Positions 8,816 through 16,960 of a DNA stretch of 64,000 nt are shown piece by piece. The stretch's first letter is position 1, and every line of letters starts with the position of its first letter. The position numbers and the translations under genes are program-made. The notes below the pieces were generated by a model. It had not been told where the DNA came from. It made no database searches and saw only the letters and a list, made by a program, of their open reading frames with translations. The stretch lies in the NCBI GenBank assembly GCA_963822905.1, contig CAWGJF010000003.1, positions 186,001-250,000 on the forward strand, in the 5' to 3' direction. The stretch comes from CAWGJF01 sp963822905 (GTDB lineage: Bacteria; Bacteroidota; Ignavibacteria; Ignavibacteriales; Ignavibacteriaceae).

Positions 8816-9484
8816 TCAGGTTTCTATTACAATAGCTTCAGGATTTGCGCCTAACTTTTTTAAAGCCTTTTTTATATCCATCACAAAATTATCAGGTCCG
8901 CAGATATAAAAATTCTGATTAAAATCCTTCACTTTTTCTTTTATAAATTCTTCATCAATTCTTCTGTGATCATATTTTGAAGATTCTTCCCTGGTAATTG
9001 TATTGTAAAAATTTTCACCCAGCATTTTTTCAAATTCGTCTTTCAAAATAATATCAGCTTCGGTTTTATTCGAAAAGAATAATTTATTCCCGTCTATCTT
9101 TTTATCTTTATATAACTGCCGAAAAATTGCAATGAAAGGAGTAACCCCGGCCCCTCCTGCAAAGAAGATTCCTGGTCCGTTGTAATGTATTGCGCCCCAA
9201 ACATCGTGTAGGATAATTTCATCGCCTTCTTTTAGTTCCCCAAGTACTTTGGTAACTCCGTTGTGAACAGAATAAATTTTTATCGTGAATTCAAGATTCG
9301 GATCGTCAACCAAACCTGTAAATGTGAATGGTCTTTTTTCAACTTTTAGATTGGAATTGTTTAATGAAACTTCAGTTGCCTGTCCGGGAGTGAATGAATA
9401 ATCTCCTGGTTTTTCAACTTTAAATCTTCTTACATCGTGAGTGATAAATTCTGCACTTAAAATTTTTACAATATGTTCTTCCAT
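8816..9484 (-). CDS. FAD/NAD(P)-binding ferredoxin reductase-like oxidoreductase
   Basis: A 222-residue flavoprotein of the ferredoxin-NADP reductase superfamily. The N-terminal FAD barrel contains the flavin-binding segment RPFTFTG at residues 51-57. The NAD(P) domain starts with FFAGGAGVTPFIAIF at about 107-121 and ends with YICGPDNFVMDIK. No iron-sulfur domain is attached, so the electron partner (ferredoxin, haem protein or quinone) must be separate. It is monocistronic. Neighbouring genes do not identify the partner. Confidence 0.85.
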   Translation of the reverse strand: MEEHIVKILSAEFITHDVRRFKVEKPGDYSFTPGQATEVSLNNSNLKVEKRPFTFTGLVDDPNLEFTIKIYSVHNGVTKVLGELKEGDEIILHDVWGAIHYNGPGIFFAGGAGVTPFIAIFRQLYKDKKIDGNKLFFSNKTEADIILKDEFEKMLGENFYNTITREESSKYDHRRIDEEFIKEKVKDFNQNFYICGPDNFVMDIKKALKKLGANPEAIVIET

Positions 9485-9671
9485 TTGTACTTATCCTGAT
9501 TTTATATCTTGATTGATACAAGTTTAAGTATTTATAAAAGAATGACAAGGATAAAATGCTGGAAAGTGATGCAACTCAAAGTGTAGTAAACAGAAATTAT
9601 TTTCTCATTTAGACCGGAAATATTTATCTTCACAAAATTGTTTTGATAAAATTGAAAGAGTTGCCTCAATT

Positions 9672-10493
9672 ATGGAAGAAGAACTTACGGAAAAATCCGG
9701 TAGTCGAATTCACAAAATGAAGAAGAAAAAGAATGTCGGCAAGGACGAAATTGTAGGCACTGTTGAGATGCACGAGAATATTTATTCAAGGTTTCTTGAT
9801 TCTGAAAGAACGATGATAGTCTGGCTGCCTCCGAAATACAAAAGATTGAAGAATGCTGAAAAAAGGTACCCGGTTCTGTATATGCAGGATGGACAGAATC
9901 TTTTTGATCCAAAATCATCTTATGCCGGGAAAGACTGGCGTGTCGATGAAACTGTTGTAAAACTTGTTAAAGCCGGATTGATGAAAGAAATAATTGTTGT
10001 GGGAATTTATAACTCGGACGACAGGCTTGAAGAGTATAGTGATACAGAAAAAGGAAATCTATATTTGAAATTTTTAACAGAAGAAGTCAAACCTTTTATA
10101 GATTCAGTTTATCGTACTTTGCCGGACAGGGCAAACACTGCAATTATGGGTTCCTCTATGGGAGGATTAGTTTCATTCCTGGCTGCATGGAAACATCCGG
10201 AAGTTTTTTCAATGGCTGGCTGTATGTCCAGTTCATTTTATTACAATGATGAAAAGATTTTTACAACCATTGAAGAATATTCCGGTTCTAAAAAACCGAT
10301 AAAATTTTATATTGATCACGGTGAAGACGGTTTAATCCGTGGACAGAAAATGTTCTGCAAATTGACGAAGCTGGGTTACTTAATCGGAACTGACCTGGAT
10401 TATTACTATGCTTCAAGTGCTGAGCATAACGAATCTGCCTGGGCTGACAGACTTGAAAGGCCGTTATTATTTTTCTTTGGGAAAAAGCAATGA
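9672..10493 (+). CDS. Alpha/beta hydrolase, putative esterase (PF00756, esterase D/enterochelin esterase-like)
   Basis: A 273-residue hydrolase with no signal peptide. The core begins at RTMIVWLPPKYKR and YPVLYMQDGQNLFDP, typical of the esterase D family. The nucleophile elbow is MGSSMGG with Ser162. Probable triad partners are an Asp in YIDHGEDG and the late His in SSAEHNESAWADRL. The first 20 residues are rich in Lys and Glu. Substrate is unknown; relatives cleave acyl esters of small molecules. Its stop overlaps the next start by four bases (ATGA), so the two are translationally coupled. Confidence 0.85.
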   Translation: MEEELTEKSGSRIHKMKKKKNVGKDEIVGTVEMHENIYSRFLDSERTMIVWLPPKYKRLKNAEKRYPVLYMQDGQNLFDPKSSYAGKDWRVDETVVKLVKAGLMKEIIVVGIYNSDDRLEEYSDTEKGNLYLKFLTEEVKPFIDSVYRTLPDRANTAIMGSSMGGLVSFLAAWKHPEVFSMAGCMSSSFYYNDEKIFTTIEEYSGSKKPIKFYIDHGEDGLIRGQKMFCKLTKLGYLIGTDLDYYYASSAEHNESAWADRLERPLLFFFGKKQ

Positions 10494-11137
10494 AAAAAAT
10501 ATTTTTTATTCCTGTTGTATTGTTGATTTTATTTCTCAACGGATGTTGTAATGAAGAAATAGTAAACCTCACAATAGCCCGTGAAAAAGTGAAGGAATAT
10601 TACACCTCAGGAAAGTTCGATAAAGAATTAACTAAGGTTATTAATGAATCAAAAGAAAAATTCAGTAAGGTTGAAATAAAAAATAATTCAGTTGTGATTT
10701 TTGACATTGACGAAACAGCTCTTAACAATTTTGGTCTGGCTGAAAAAATGGGATTTGGTTACGTATATAAAATGAATAAAGAGTGGAATGCCGAAGCAAA
10801 AACTCCTGCGTTTCCGCAAGTCAAAGAGTTTTACGATTTTCTCCTTTCAAAGGGTGCAAAAATAATTTTTCTCACTGGGAGAAATTTTCCTGAATACGAA
10901 GCAACTTATGAAAACCTGAAGTTTGCCGGCTATACTGTTTTTGATACTCTCATTACTCAAATCGGTGATGAAAAAAAACTTGGGAACGGTGAATTTAAAA
11001 CTGCAAAGCGAATTGAGCTTACTCAAAAAGGATATGATATTATCGGGACAGTCGGCGATCAGTGGAGCGATCTCGAGGGTGAAGCACATGGGATACAGAT
11101 TAAAATTCCAAACTATCTTTATTTAGCTAAAGACTGA
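10490..11137 (+). CDS. HAD-superfamily acid phosphatase lipoprotein (class B/e(P4)-like)
   Basis: A 215-residue protein with a lipoprotein signal ending LNGC at Cys19. The HAD catalytic motif FDIDETALNN carries Asp72 (nucleophile) and Asp74; motif II is IFLTGR and motif IV is VGDQWSDLEGE. This matches HAD acid phosphatases that dephosphorylate nucleotides and small phosphoesters at the cell envelope. It overlaps the esterase gene by four bases. The pair may process an exported ester and phosphate substrate in turn, but that is only inferred from the operon. Confidence 0.85.
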   Translation: MKKIFFIPVVLLILFLNGCCNEEIVNLTIAREKVKEYYTSGKFDKELTKVINESKEKFSKVEIKNNSVVIFDIDETALNNFGLAEKMGFGYVYKMNKEWNAEAKTPAFPQVKEFYDFLLSKGAKIIFLTGRNFPEYEATYENLKFAGYTVFDTLITQIGDEKKLGNGEFKTAKRIELTQKGYDIIGTVGDQWSDLEGEAHGIQIKIPNYLYLAKD

Positions 11138-11146
11138 TTACACAAT

Positions 11147-11185
11147 GTCATTGCGAGGAGGAACCGAGTAACGACGAAGCAATCT
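11147..11185. repeat. Dispersed intergenic repeat (GTCATTGCGAGG ... CGAAGCAATCT type)
   Basis: The 39-base stretch opens with GTCATTGCGAGGAGG and closes with CGACGAAGCAATCT. This pairing is a widespread bacterial intergenic repeat, usually found in many copies per genome. Here it sits between convergent genes (acid phosphatase and hip operon), the usual place for such elements. Only one copy is in the window. Confidence 0.6.
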
Positions 11186-11197
11186 GTTGGATTGATC

Positions 11198-12136
11198 TTA
11201 TCCTAAAATCATTTTTCGTCTTTCATTCAATAATGCAACATATTTCTCTTTCATCCCATCCGATAAAAAGCTTTTGTTGATCAATTCTGTCAAACTTGGA
11301 TAAGTATTCACGAATTTGCTATATGTATTTTTTAATGCTGATTCATTTATACCCATTCCATTTGCAAACTGGTCGAAATCTTTTTTCCTGAGATTACTTT
11401 TTTTACCGTTTAGAGTTAGTGCTAAGTCTTCTTTATCTTTTGAGATTAGAATTTTAGCTGGCAAAAGATCATAAGCAGGCGATAGCATTATTTCATCGTC
11501 CTCATTTCTTATGAGTGAAAAATTCTTTAAGTGCATATCCGAATTGCCCGTAATAAATGAAAATAAAGTAAGCTCGAACAACCTTATCACATCTATACCG
11601 GGATAACTTGAAAATTTTAATATTGTCTTCCCGATTTTCTCAATTGATCCCCGGTACTTGTTTTCTGTCAATGTGCCGGTTAGTTGAGCCAAATCTTCAA
11701 CATGAATCTTTTCGTTTTTGATCCTGTCAAACCTTTTGCTTATATAAGCAATCTCGCCGGATTTTAATTTTACCAGGCTGTGTCCAGCCGTTGGAATACT
11801 AAACACACCTGACATTTTCATAGTCAGATCTTCCAGCTCAGGCATTTCAGGATATTCTTCAAATGGCGGCTTTAATATAAATTTTCCCCACAAACCAACA
11901 ATCGTCAGCCTGCTTTCTTTGCCTTTTTCTTTTTTAAAATCCAGTGAAAGTTTCGGCTGCACGCCTGTTACTGAAACACTTCTGCCAAGCGATTCAACAG
12001 CGAGTTTTTTAATCTCATTTAAATCAAGGTCAACAAGCGGGGGAACTTGTGAGCCAAAAAACTTTTTGCTGCAGGTTGAGTGAAAATCTGTTTCACCACT
12101 TTCGAGCTCGTTGTAGCAGTACAAACACTTATTCAT
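11198..12136 (-). CDS. HipT-like serine/threonine kinase toxin (HipA C-terminal domain)
   Basis: A 312-residue HipA-fold kinase without the N-terminal subdomain of classical HipA, which is encoded by the gene before it. It opens with a possible zinc knuckle: Cys4, Cys7, His20 and Cys23 (CLYC ... FHSTC). The glycine-rich loop is SVSVTGVQPKLSL; its SxS pair resembles the autophosphorylation motif of HipT. The catalytic loop is ITGNSDMHLKNF and the metal-binding Asp is in SPAYDLLPA. HipA-type kinases phosphorylate aminoacyl-tRNA synthetases (GltX for HipA, TrpS for HipT of E. coli O127:H6); the target here is unknown. The ATG is chosen for the GGAGG eight bases upstream. It overlaps the preceding gene by eight bases. 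Confidence 0.88.
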   Translation of the reverse strand: MNKCLYCYNELESGETDFHSTCSKKFFGSQVPPLVDLDLNEIKKLAVESLGRSVSVTGVQPKLSLDFKKEKGKESRLTIVGLWGKFILKPPFEEYPEMPELEDLTMKMSGVFSIPTAGHSLVKLKSGEIAYISKRFDRIKNEKIHVEDLAQLTGTLTENKYRGSIEKIGKTILKFSSYPGIDVIRLFELTLFSFITGNSDMHLKNFSLIRNEDDEIMLSPAYDLLPAKILISKDKEDLALTLNGKKSNLRKKDFDQFANGMGINESALKNTYSKFVNTYPSLTELINKSFLSDGMKEKYVALLNERRKMILG

Positions 12137-12455
12137 TTTCTTTTTCCTCCACAACGCTGACGGCTCCAATTGTATCTCTGCAGAAAGCAAGCAGCAGACC
12201 CATCCTGTCACGCGGATCGATCTTCCAGTTTTTCTCTGCAATATCGAGCAGCCATCCTTCAGGTATTATCCCGTCAAAAAATGGCAGCATATTTTTATCT
12301 GTATATGGTTCTGTCCTTAAAGGCATTGCCAGGCTCACCGGTTTTGCTTCTTCTGTTTTCAGATAGTCTTTATCATAAATAAATGAAATTCCGTTTGAAT
12401 CTTCGAAGATCGTTCCAGCTAATTCATCTTTATAAAAAACTTTTCCTTTTCTCAT
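12129..12455 (-). CDS. HipS-like antitoxin (HipA N-terminal domain protein)
   Basis: A 108-residue protein equivalent to the N-terminal subdomain of HipA, encoded separately. Family marks are VFYKDELAGTIFED, PVSLAMPLRTEPY, LPFFDGIIPEGWLLD and DRMGLLLAFCRDTIGAVSV. In the E. coli HipBST system the equivalent small protein HipS, not HipB, is the main antitoxin and uses a conserved tryptophan to block the kinase. Trp68 in PEGWLLD is the likely counterpart here. It starts two bases after hipB ends and overlaps the kinase gene. Confidence 0.85.
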   Translation of the reverse strand: MRKGKVFYKDELAGTIFEDSNGISFIYDKDYLKTEEAKPVSLAMPLRTEPYTDKNMLPFFDGIIPEGWLLDIAEKNWKIDPRDRMGLLLAFCRDTIGAVSVVEEKENE

Positions 12456-12457
12456 AA

Positions 12458-12676
12458 TTATTCCGTAAATGATTTTTTAACCGGGCCAGCTTCCTGCCCG
12501 AAAAGCCTAAGTACCTGGTTTACTTTGTTGAGTTGAAGCGTTTCTTTTCCCTGCTCAAGTTCTCTAATGAAGCGGATACCAACACCTGCTTTTTCTGCAA
12601 GCTCAACCTGTGTGAGCTTTAATTTTTTTCTCTTCTCTTTTACGAATGAAGCAATAGGGTTTATATTTTTATTCAT
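12458..12676 (-). CDS. HipB-like XRE-family DNA-binding protein
   Basis: A 72-residue helix-turn-helix protein and first gene of the hip operon. The HTH spans about residues 20-45 (LTQVELAEKAGV, then recognition helix GIRFIRELEQGK). HipB dimers bind operators and repress their own operon, boosted by the toxin-antitoxin complex. Four matching palindromes lie directly upstream, the nearest only five bases from the ATG. The short tail GPVKKSFTE lacks any extra domain. Confidence 0.88.
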   Translation of the reverse strand: MNKNINPIASFVKEKRKKLKLTQVELAEKAGVGIRFIRELEQGKETLQLNKVNQVLRLFGQEAGPVKKSFTE

Positions 12677-12680
12677 AATT

Positions 12681-12818
12681 ATACCTGTCCGGGTATGATT
12701 TTTTATTCTTTCCGAAAAAATATACCTTTACGGGTATAAAATCAATAGACAACAAATAAATAATCCTGTACGGGTATAAAACATAATAATATAATGAGTT
12801 TTATAACCGTACGGGTAT
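12681..12818 (-). promoter_or_regulatory. Four evenly spaced operator-like palindromes upstream of the hip operon
   Basis: Four copies of a 16-bp palindrome of form ATACC-N6-GGTAT occur at 12681-12696, 12722-12737, 12762-12777 and 12803-12818. Left half-sites are ATACC, ATACC, AATCC and ATAAC; the right half GGTAT is identical in all four, usually within CGGGTATAAA. Centres are 41, 40 and 41 bp apart, close to four helical turns. The layout recalls the four operators of E. coli hipBA (TATCC-N8-GGATA). The copy nearest the gene covers the ribosome-binding region. Probable role: cooperative autorepression by the HipB-like protein. Confidence 0.8.
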
Positions 12819-12861
12819 AAATATTAGTTTGATTGTTCAATTAGAAATAAAGTGGGTAGAG

Positions 12862-12913
12862 GGGAAGGAAAAGAATGCTGGTCATCAGTTCTCAAAACCA
12901 AAAACCAGCATTC
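12862..12913 (-). terminator. Probable terminator after the YHS-domain gene
   Basis: On the minus strand, a 9-bp perfect stem (GAATGCTGG at 12873-12881 with CCAGCATTC at 12905-12913) and a 23-base loop are followed by TTTTCCTT. The stop of the YHS gene is 13 bases before it. The long loop lowers certainty. Confidence 0.55.
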
Positions 12914-12925
12914 AGGGTTTTGTCT

Positions 12926-13519
12926 TTAGTTCTTCTTTTCCATTTTATCTTTCATCATTTTCTTATCATCCATCATTTTTTCATCACTCATCATTGACTG
13001 CCAGTTCTTCTCTGCTTTTTTGATATTTCCATCAACATCTTCATTAAAAAGTTTTTGCACATCGCCGTTAACATTTAAATAAAGCTTTTTGTCTTTAATC
13101 AGCCAGGCAGTCGGGTTGCCTGGAGCAGTTGAGTTTTTGCTTACTGCATAAGCGCAAAACCCACCGAACTGAGGTGCATACTTTTCAGGATTGTCTTTGA
13201 ACATTTTCAAATGTTCCTCGTTTGCAAACTGCCACTTTGCGTTCATCCATTCGTAGGTGAAATCCTTTTTCCCCAGCGCTGGTTTGCCGTCTGAAAAATA
13301 TGAAACAGCGTCGAACCCGTTTATTGCAAGCCCTGCCATATTTGTGCAGATGTTGGATTTCATATCGTTTTGCATCTTATCACTGTGCATTTTTTCCTTA
13401 TCCATCATTTCCTTTTTGCTCATATCATTCTTTATCGCCCCGCTGTCCTGTGCAATTGCTGCAGCTGAAAAAAGAACAACAAATAAAAAGATACCTGTTA
13501 AAGATTTTGTGAACTTCAT
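12926..13519 (-). CDS. Secreted YHS-domain protein with methionine-rich flanks
   Basis: A 197-residue exported protein: signal peptide residues 1-24 (cleavage near AIAQ). The YHS domain covers about 60-155, with GFDAVSYF, YEWMNAKWQFANEEHLKMF, PEKYAPQFGGFCAYA (Cys122) and NPTAWLIKDKKLYLN. Both flanks are rich in Met, Lys and Asp; the last 22 residues contain seven Met. YHS domains occur in metal-handling proteins, including copper ATPases, so periplasmic copper or other soft-metal binding is plausible. It is monocistronic with its own terminator. Confidence 0.85.
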   Translation of the reverse strand: MKFTKSLTGIFLFVVLFSAAAIAQDSGAIKNDMSKKEMMDKEKMHSDKMQNDMKSNICTNMAGLAINGFDAVSYFSDGKPALGKKDFTYEWMNAKWQFANEEHLKMFKDNPEKYAPQFGGFCAYAVSKNSTAPGNPTAWLIKDKKLYLNVNGDVQKLFNEDVDGNIKKAEKNWQSMMSDEKMMDDKKMMKDKMEKKN

Positions 13520-13710
13520 TTTATCTCCGTTTGAAATGTTTTTTTGTTTGAAATAATTAGCAAAGTAAAATTAAAATGGAAAAATCACGAAACATTCACA
13601 AATTGGTTGTTTAATTAATCAATTCCAATGTTATTATTGTTAGATCAAATATTCGTTAATTCAAAAAAATCCAATTTCGGATAGCCATAATCCTCATTCT
13701 AAAAAATCCT

Positions 13711-13718
13711 TATATTTG
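13711..13718 (+). promoter_or_regulatory. Possible Bacteroidota-type -7 promoter element for valS
   Basis: TATATTTG fits the TAnnTTTG -7 consensus of the Bacteroidota housekeeping sigma factor and lies 24 bases before the valS start. No convincing TTTG -33 element is seen at the expected spacing. Confidence 0.35.
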
Positions 13719-13742
13719 CAATTCATTTAAACTCAAAACCAG

Positions 13743-16364
13743 ATGACAGAGACTAAATTTTCAAAAATCCCCAAAGCATATGATCCTTTAAAAACAGAGG
13801 ATAAATGGTACAAATACTGGCTCGATAACGAACTTTTTTACTCTGAACCGGATAAGAAAAAAGAACCGTTTACAATTGCCATTCCTCCGCCAAACGTTAC
13901 CGGTATGCTTACGATGGGACACATCCTCAATAACACAATTCAGGATGTTTACATCCGCTTGAAAAGAATGCAGGGCTACAACTCCTGCTGGGTTCCGGGA
14001 ACAGACCACGCATCGATTGCAACCGAAGCAAAGGTTTCGGCATTCTTAAAAGAAAAAGGAATTGACAAGCACGAAATCGGCAGGGAAGAATTTTTAAAGC
14101 ACTGCCGAGAGTGGAAAGATAAGTACGGCGGAATAATTATCCAGCAGCTAAAAAAACTTGGCGTTAGCTGCGACTGGCGTCGCGAACGCTTCACAATGGA
14201 TGACGACTACTACCGCGAAGTGATAAAAGCTTTTGTCGATCTTTACAAAGAAGGGAAAATATACCGGGGCTACAGGATGGTTAACTGGGATCCTGCCTCA
14301 CGTTCCGCAATTTCCGATGAAGAAGTTTTGTACCGTACAGTTAACGGTAAGCTTTGGTATTTCCGCTATCCGGTTGTTGGTTCAGACAAATATTTAGTCG
14401 TTGCAACAACACGACCCGAAACAATGCTTGGTGATACAGGTGTTGCAGTCAATCCGAATGATGAAAGATATAAAAACCTGATTGGCAAAAAAGTAAACCT
14501 GCCGATAGTTGATCGAGAAATCCCGATCTTTGCGGATGATTATGTCGATATGGAATTTGGAACCGGTGCAGTTAAAGTTACTCCCGCTCACGACTTGAAC
14601 GATTACAATATGGGTCAACGGCACAAGCTTGAAATCATAAACATATTTAACCCGGATGCAACGACGAACAACAATGTTCCCGATTGGGTTCAGGGTTTGG
14701 ATCGTTACGAAGTGAGAAAGAAAGTTGTTGAGTGGTTTGAGAAAAATAATCTTATGGAAAAAACAGAGGACTACCAGAATAAAGTAGGTTACTCTGAAAG
14801 AGGCGGCGTTCCGATTGAACCTTATCTTTCCGAACAATGGTTTATGAAGATGTCTGAGCTAGCAAAACCAGCTCTTGATGTTGTGAAAGAAGGCAAAGTA
14901 AAATTCCATCCCGAACACTGGGAGAAAACTTATTTCCACTGGATGGAAAACATAAAAGACTGGTGCATCTCGCGCCAGCTTTGGTGGGGACACAGAATTC
15001 CGGTCTGGTATCATAAACAAACAAAAGAAATTTACTGCGAAGGTCATCCGCCGAAAGACATTGAGAATTATACACAGGATGGTGATGTGCTGGATACCTG
15101 GGCTTCAAGCTGGATATGGGCGCACGCAATTTTCAGAACTGAAGAGGAAAGAAAATATTATTACCCGACTTCAATTCTTGTTACTGCACCGGATATAATT
15201 TTCTTTTGGGTTGCAAGAATGATAATGGCCGGAATGCACTTTAGAAAAGATATTCCTTTCAGCGATGTTTACTTTACAAGCGTTATCCGTGATACGCAGG
15301 GAAGAAAAATGAGCAAGTCGCTCGGCAACTCTCCCGATCCTCTTGATGTTATTAAAGATTACGGTGCGGACGCGCTTAGGTTTACGGTTCTCTACTTAGC
15401 TCCGCTTGGCCAGGATGTTTTATTCAGCACAGATAAGTGTGAACTCGGCAGAAACTTTGCAAATAAAATTTGGAACGCCGGAAGATTTCTTTTGATGAAC
15501 AGTGAAACGATCAAAGTTGATGGAAAATTGACGAACACTCATATCGATTTTGCTGATGAATGGATAATCTCCCGCTTCAATGAAACGGTTGCTGATTTTA
15601 ACAACGCGATGAACAAGTTTGAAATTAATAATGCTGTAAAGATGGTTTACTCATTTGTGTGGAATGATTACTGCGACTGGTACGTTGAAATGATGAAAAA
15701 CAGGCTTTACTCGGATGATGAAAAAATAAAATCAGCGGTTTTAACAAGAGCACTTTCAATTTTTGAAGAGATGCTGAAGCTTGTTCATCCTTTTATGCCG
15801 TTTATTACTGAGGAACTCTGGCAACTGATTAAGGAAAGGAAAGATGGAGAAAGCATTTCTGTTTCAGATTTTCCCGAACTGAAAAAAGAATTAATTAAAC
15901 CGGAAGCAGATGCAGAAATGGAAACTGTTCAGAATATTGTAACAGCAATACGAAATATCCGCGGCGAGATGAACATTCCGCCATCCAGAAAAGTTAATGC
16001 TTTGCTAAAAACAAAAGCTGTGGCTGATTACCAGGTTGATTATATTAAAAAACTTGCTAAAGTTGAAGAACTTAAGATTGATGAAAAACTTGAGAAGCCA
16101 AAAGCCAGTGCTTCATCTGTTATAAAAGATTGTGAAATTTATATTCCGCTTGAAGGATTAATTGATCTCGATGTTGAAAGACAAAGACTGCAGAAAGAAA
16201 TTTCACGGCTCGAGGGTTCTCTTACCGGAATAGAAAAGAAACTATCAAATGAAAAGTTTGTAAATAACGCCCCTGCCGAAGTTGTTGAAAAGGAAAGAGC
16301 AAAGCAGAGAGACTGGCAGGAAAATCTTTCGAAGTTGAAGGAGATCTTAAACAATTTGAATTAG
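13743..16364 (+). CDS. valS: Valyl-tRNA synthetase
   Basis: An 873-residue class Ia aminoacyl-tRNA synthetase that charges tRNA-Val. The HIGH-type motif is GHIL at 59-62, within PPPNVTGMLTMGHILNN. The KMSKS motif is at 522-526 (GRKMSKSLGNSPDP). The CP1 editing domain lies between them (TTRPETMLGDTGVAV, GTGAVKVTPAHDLNDY), removing mischarged threonine. The anticodon-binding domain contains WNAGRF and DYCDWYVEMMK. The C-terminal coiled coil (DVERQRLQKEISRLEGSL) is the usual ValS tRNA-binding tail. Length is normal and all motifs are intact. A small lipoprotein gene begins eight bases after its stop. Confidence 0.97.
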   Translation: MTETKFSKIPKAYDPLKTEDKWYKYWLDNELFYSEPDKKKEPFTIAIPPPNVTGMLTMGHILNNTIQDVYIRLKRMQGYNSCWVPGTDHASIATEAKVSAFLKEKGIDKHEIGREEFLKHCREWKDKYGGIIIQQLKKLGVSCDWRRERFTMDDDYYREVIKAFVDLYKEGKIYRGYRMVNWDPASRSAISDEEVLYRTVNGKLWYFRYPVVGSDKYLVVATTRPETMLGDTGVAVNPNDERYKNLIGKKVNLPIVDREIPIFADDYVDMEFGTGAVKVTPAHDLNDYNMGQRHKLEIINIFNPDATTNNNVPDWVQGLDRYEVRKKVVEWFEKNNLMEKTEDYQNKVGYSERGGVPIEPYLSEQWFMKMSELAKPALDVVKEGKVKFHPEHWEKTYFHWMENIKDWCISRQLWWGHRIPVWYHKQTKEIYCEGHPPKDIENYTQDGDVLDTWASSWIWAHAIFRTEEERKYYYPTSILVTAPDIIFFWVARMIMAGMHFRKDIPFSDVYFTSVIRDTQGRKMSKSLGNSPDPLDVIKDYGADALRFTVLYLAPLGQDVLFSTDKCELGRNFANKIWNAGRFLLMNSETIKVDGKLTNTHIDFADEWIISRFNETVADFNNAMNKFEINNAVKMVYSFVWNDYCDWYVEMMKNRLYSDDEKIKSAVLTRALSIFEEMLKLVHPFMPFITEELWQLIKERKDGESISVSDFPELKKELIKPEADAEMETVQNIVTAIRNIRGEMNIPPSRKVNALLKTKAVADYQVDYIKKLAKVEELKIDEKLEKPKASASSVIKDCEIYIPLEGLIDLDVERQRLQKEISRLEGSLTGIEKKLSNEKFVNNAPAEVVEKERAKQRDWQENLSKLKEILNNLN

Positions 16365-16372
16365 GGGAAACC

Positions 16373-16864
16373 ATGAAAATATTTTCATTCTCACTCTTAT
16401 TATTTATTTCAGCTTGTTCGTTATTCAAACCCAGTGAAGACCCACAATTAATTAAAATTCATTTAAGAAAATCTGTATATACAGGACCAAGAAGTGAAAT
16501 AAATACTTTTGATAATTATTATAGAGGGGATGTTGGTACCACACGATTTTGTTTTACAAAAGAAGAACAAGACTTAATTATAAATAAAATCCTGGAAATA
16601 GACTTCTTTAATTTATCAGAAGTAGACACAACTCAGTATGAGGAGGGAAACACTACAGAACTAATTGAAACGATTGTTTGGAGCAGAAAGTTTTCACTTA
16701 GAATAAAATTGGGAAATGAAGAACGTTTGATAAAATTTGATGAATTCCGAGTATTTAAGAATAAAGATGACAAAAAGAAATTCATAGAACTATGTGATCT
16801 AATTCTAGATATTGCTTATTCTAGAACTGAAGTTAAGGAATTAGATGCGAAATGGTATTATTAG
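16373..16864 (+). CDS. Small lipoprotein of unknown function
   Basis: A 163-residue protein with lipoprotein signal IFSFSLLLFISAC (lipobox ISAC, Cys15). The mature domain is mixed alpha/beta with many acidic and basic residues (IETIVWSRKFSLRIKLGN, FIELCDLILDIAYSR). I recognise no family. It starts eight bases after valS behind AGGGGAAACC, so it is probably co-transcribed, though a role in translation seems unlikely for an exported protein. Confidence 0.7.
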   Translation: MKIFSFSLLLFISACSLFKPSEDPQLIKIHLRKSVYTGPRSEINTFDNYYRGDVGTTRFCFTKEEQDLIINKILEIDFFNLSEVDTTQYEEGNTTELIETIVWSRKFSLRIKLGNEERLIKFDEFRVFKNKDDKKKFIELCDLILDIAYSRTEVKELDAKWYY

Positions 16865-16904
16865 GAGGTTGGAAAAGAGTTTAAAAATAGAGATCCTGAA
16901 AAAA

Positions 16905-16927
16905 ACCTGCCTACCGTTAGGTAGGTT
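16905..16927. repeat. Short palindromic repeat, CCTGCCT...AGGTAGG type
   Basis: AACCTGCCTACC, then GTTA, then GGTAGGTT-like sequence (stem CCTACC at 16910-16915 with GGTAGG at 16920-16925). It resembles the palindromes at 17470 and 19592 and sits between the valS/lipoprotein unit and the DinB gene. Confidence 0.5.
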
Positions 16928-16960
16928 CAGCTTGACATTTATTAATTAACAGGGGTAAAA

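Noticed and set aside
12137..12241. Extended HipT start inside the HipS gene (TTG)
   Set aside because: It would overlap HipS by more than 100 bases; the ATG before NKCLYC has a GGAGG site.
12681..12818. Evenly spaced short repeats that could be read as a small CRISPR array
   Set aside because: The repeat is only 16 bp, palindromic and partly degenerate, lies directly upstream of a HipB-like gene, and no cas gene is present. Operators explain it better.
12829..13023. 64-codon plus-strand frame rich in Ser and Phe
   Set aside because: It overlaps the terminator and the 3' end of the YHS gene; composition reflects antisense Met/Lys codons.
14394..14837. 147-codon frame antisense to valS
   Set aside because: It lies entirely within valS, which is intact; the translated peptide shows no family.
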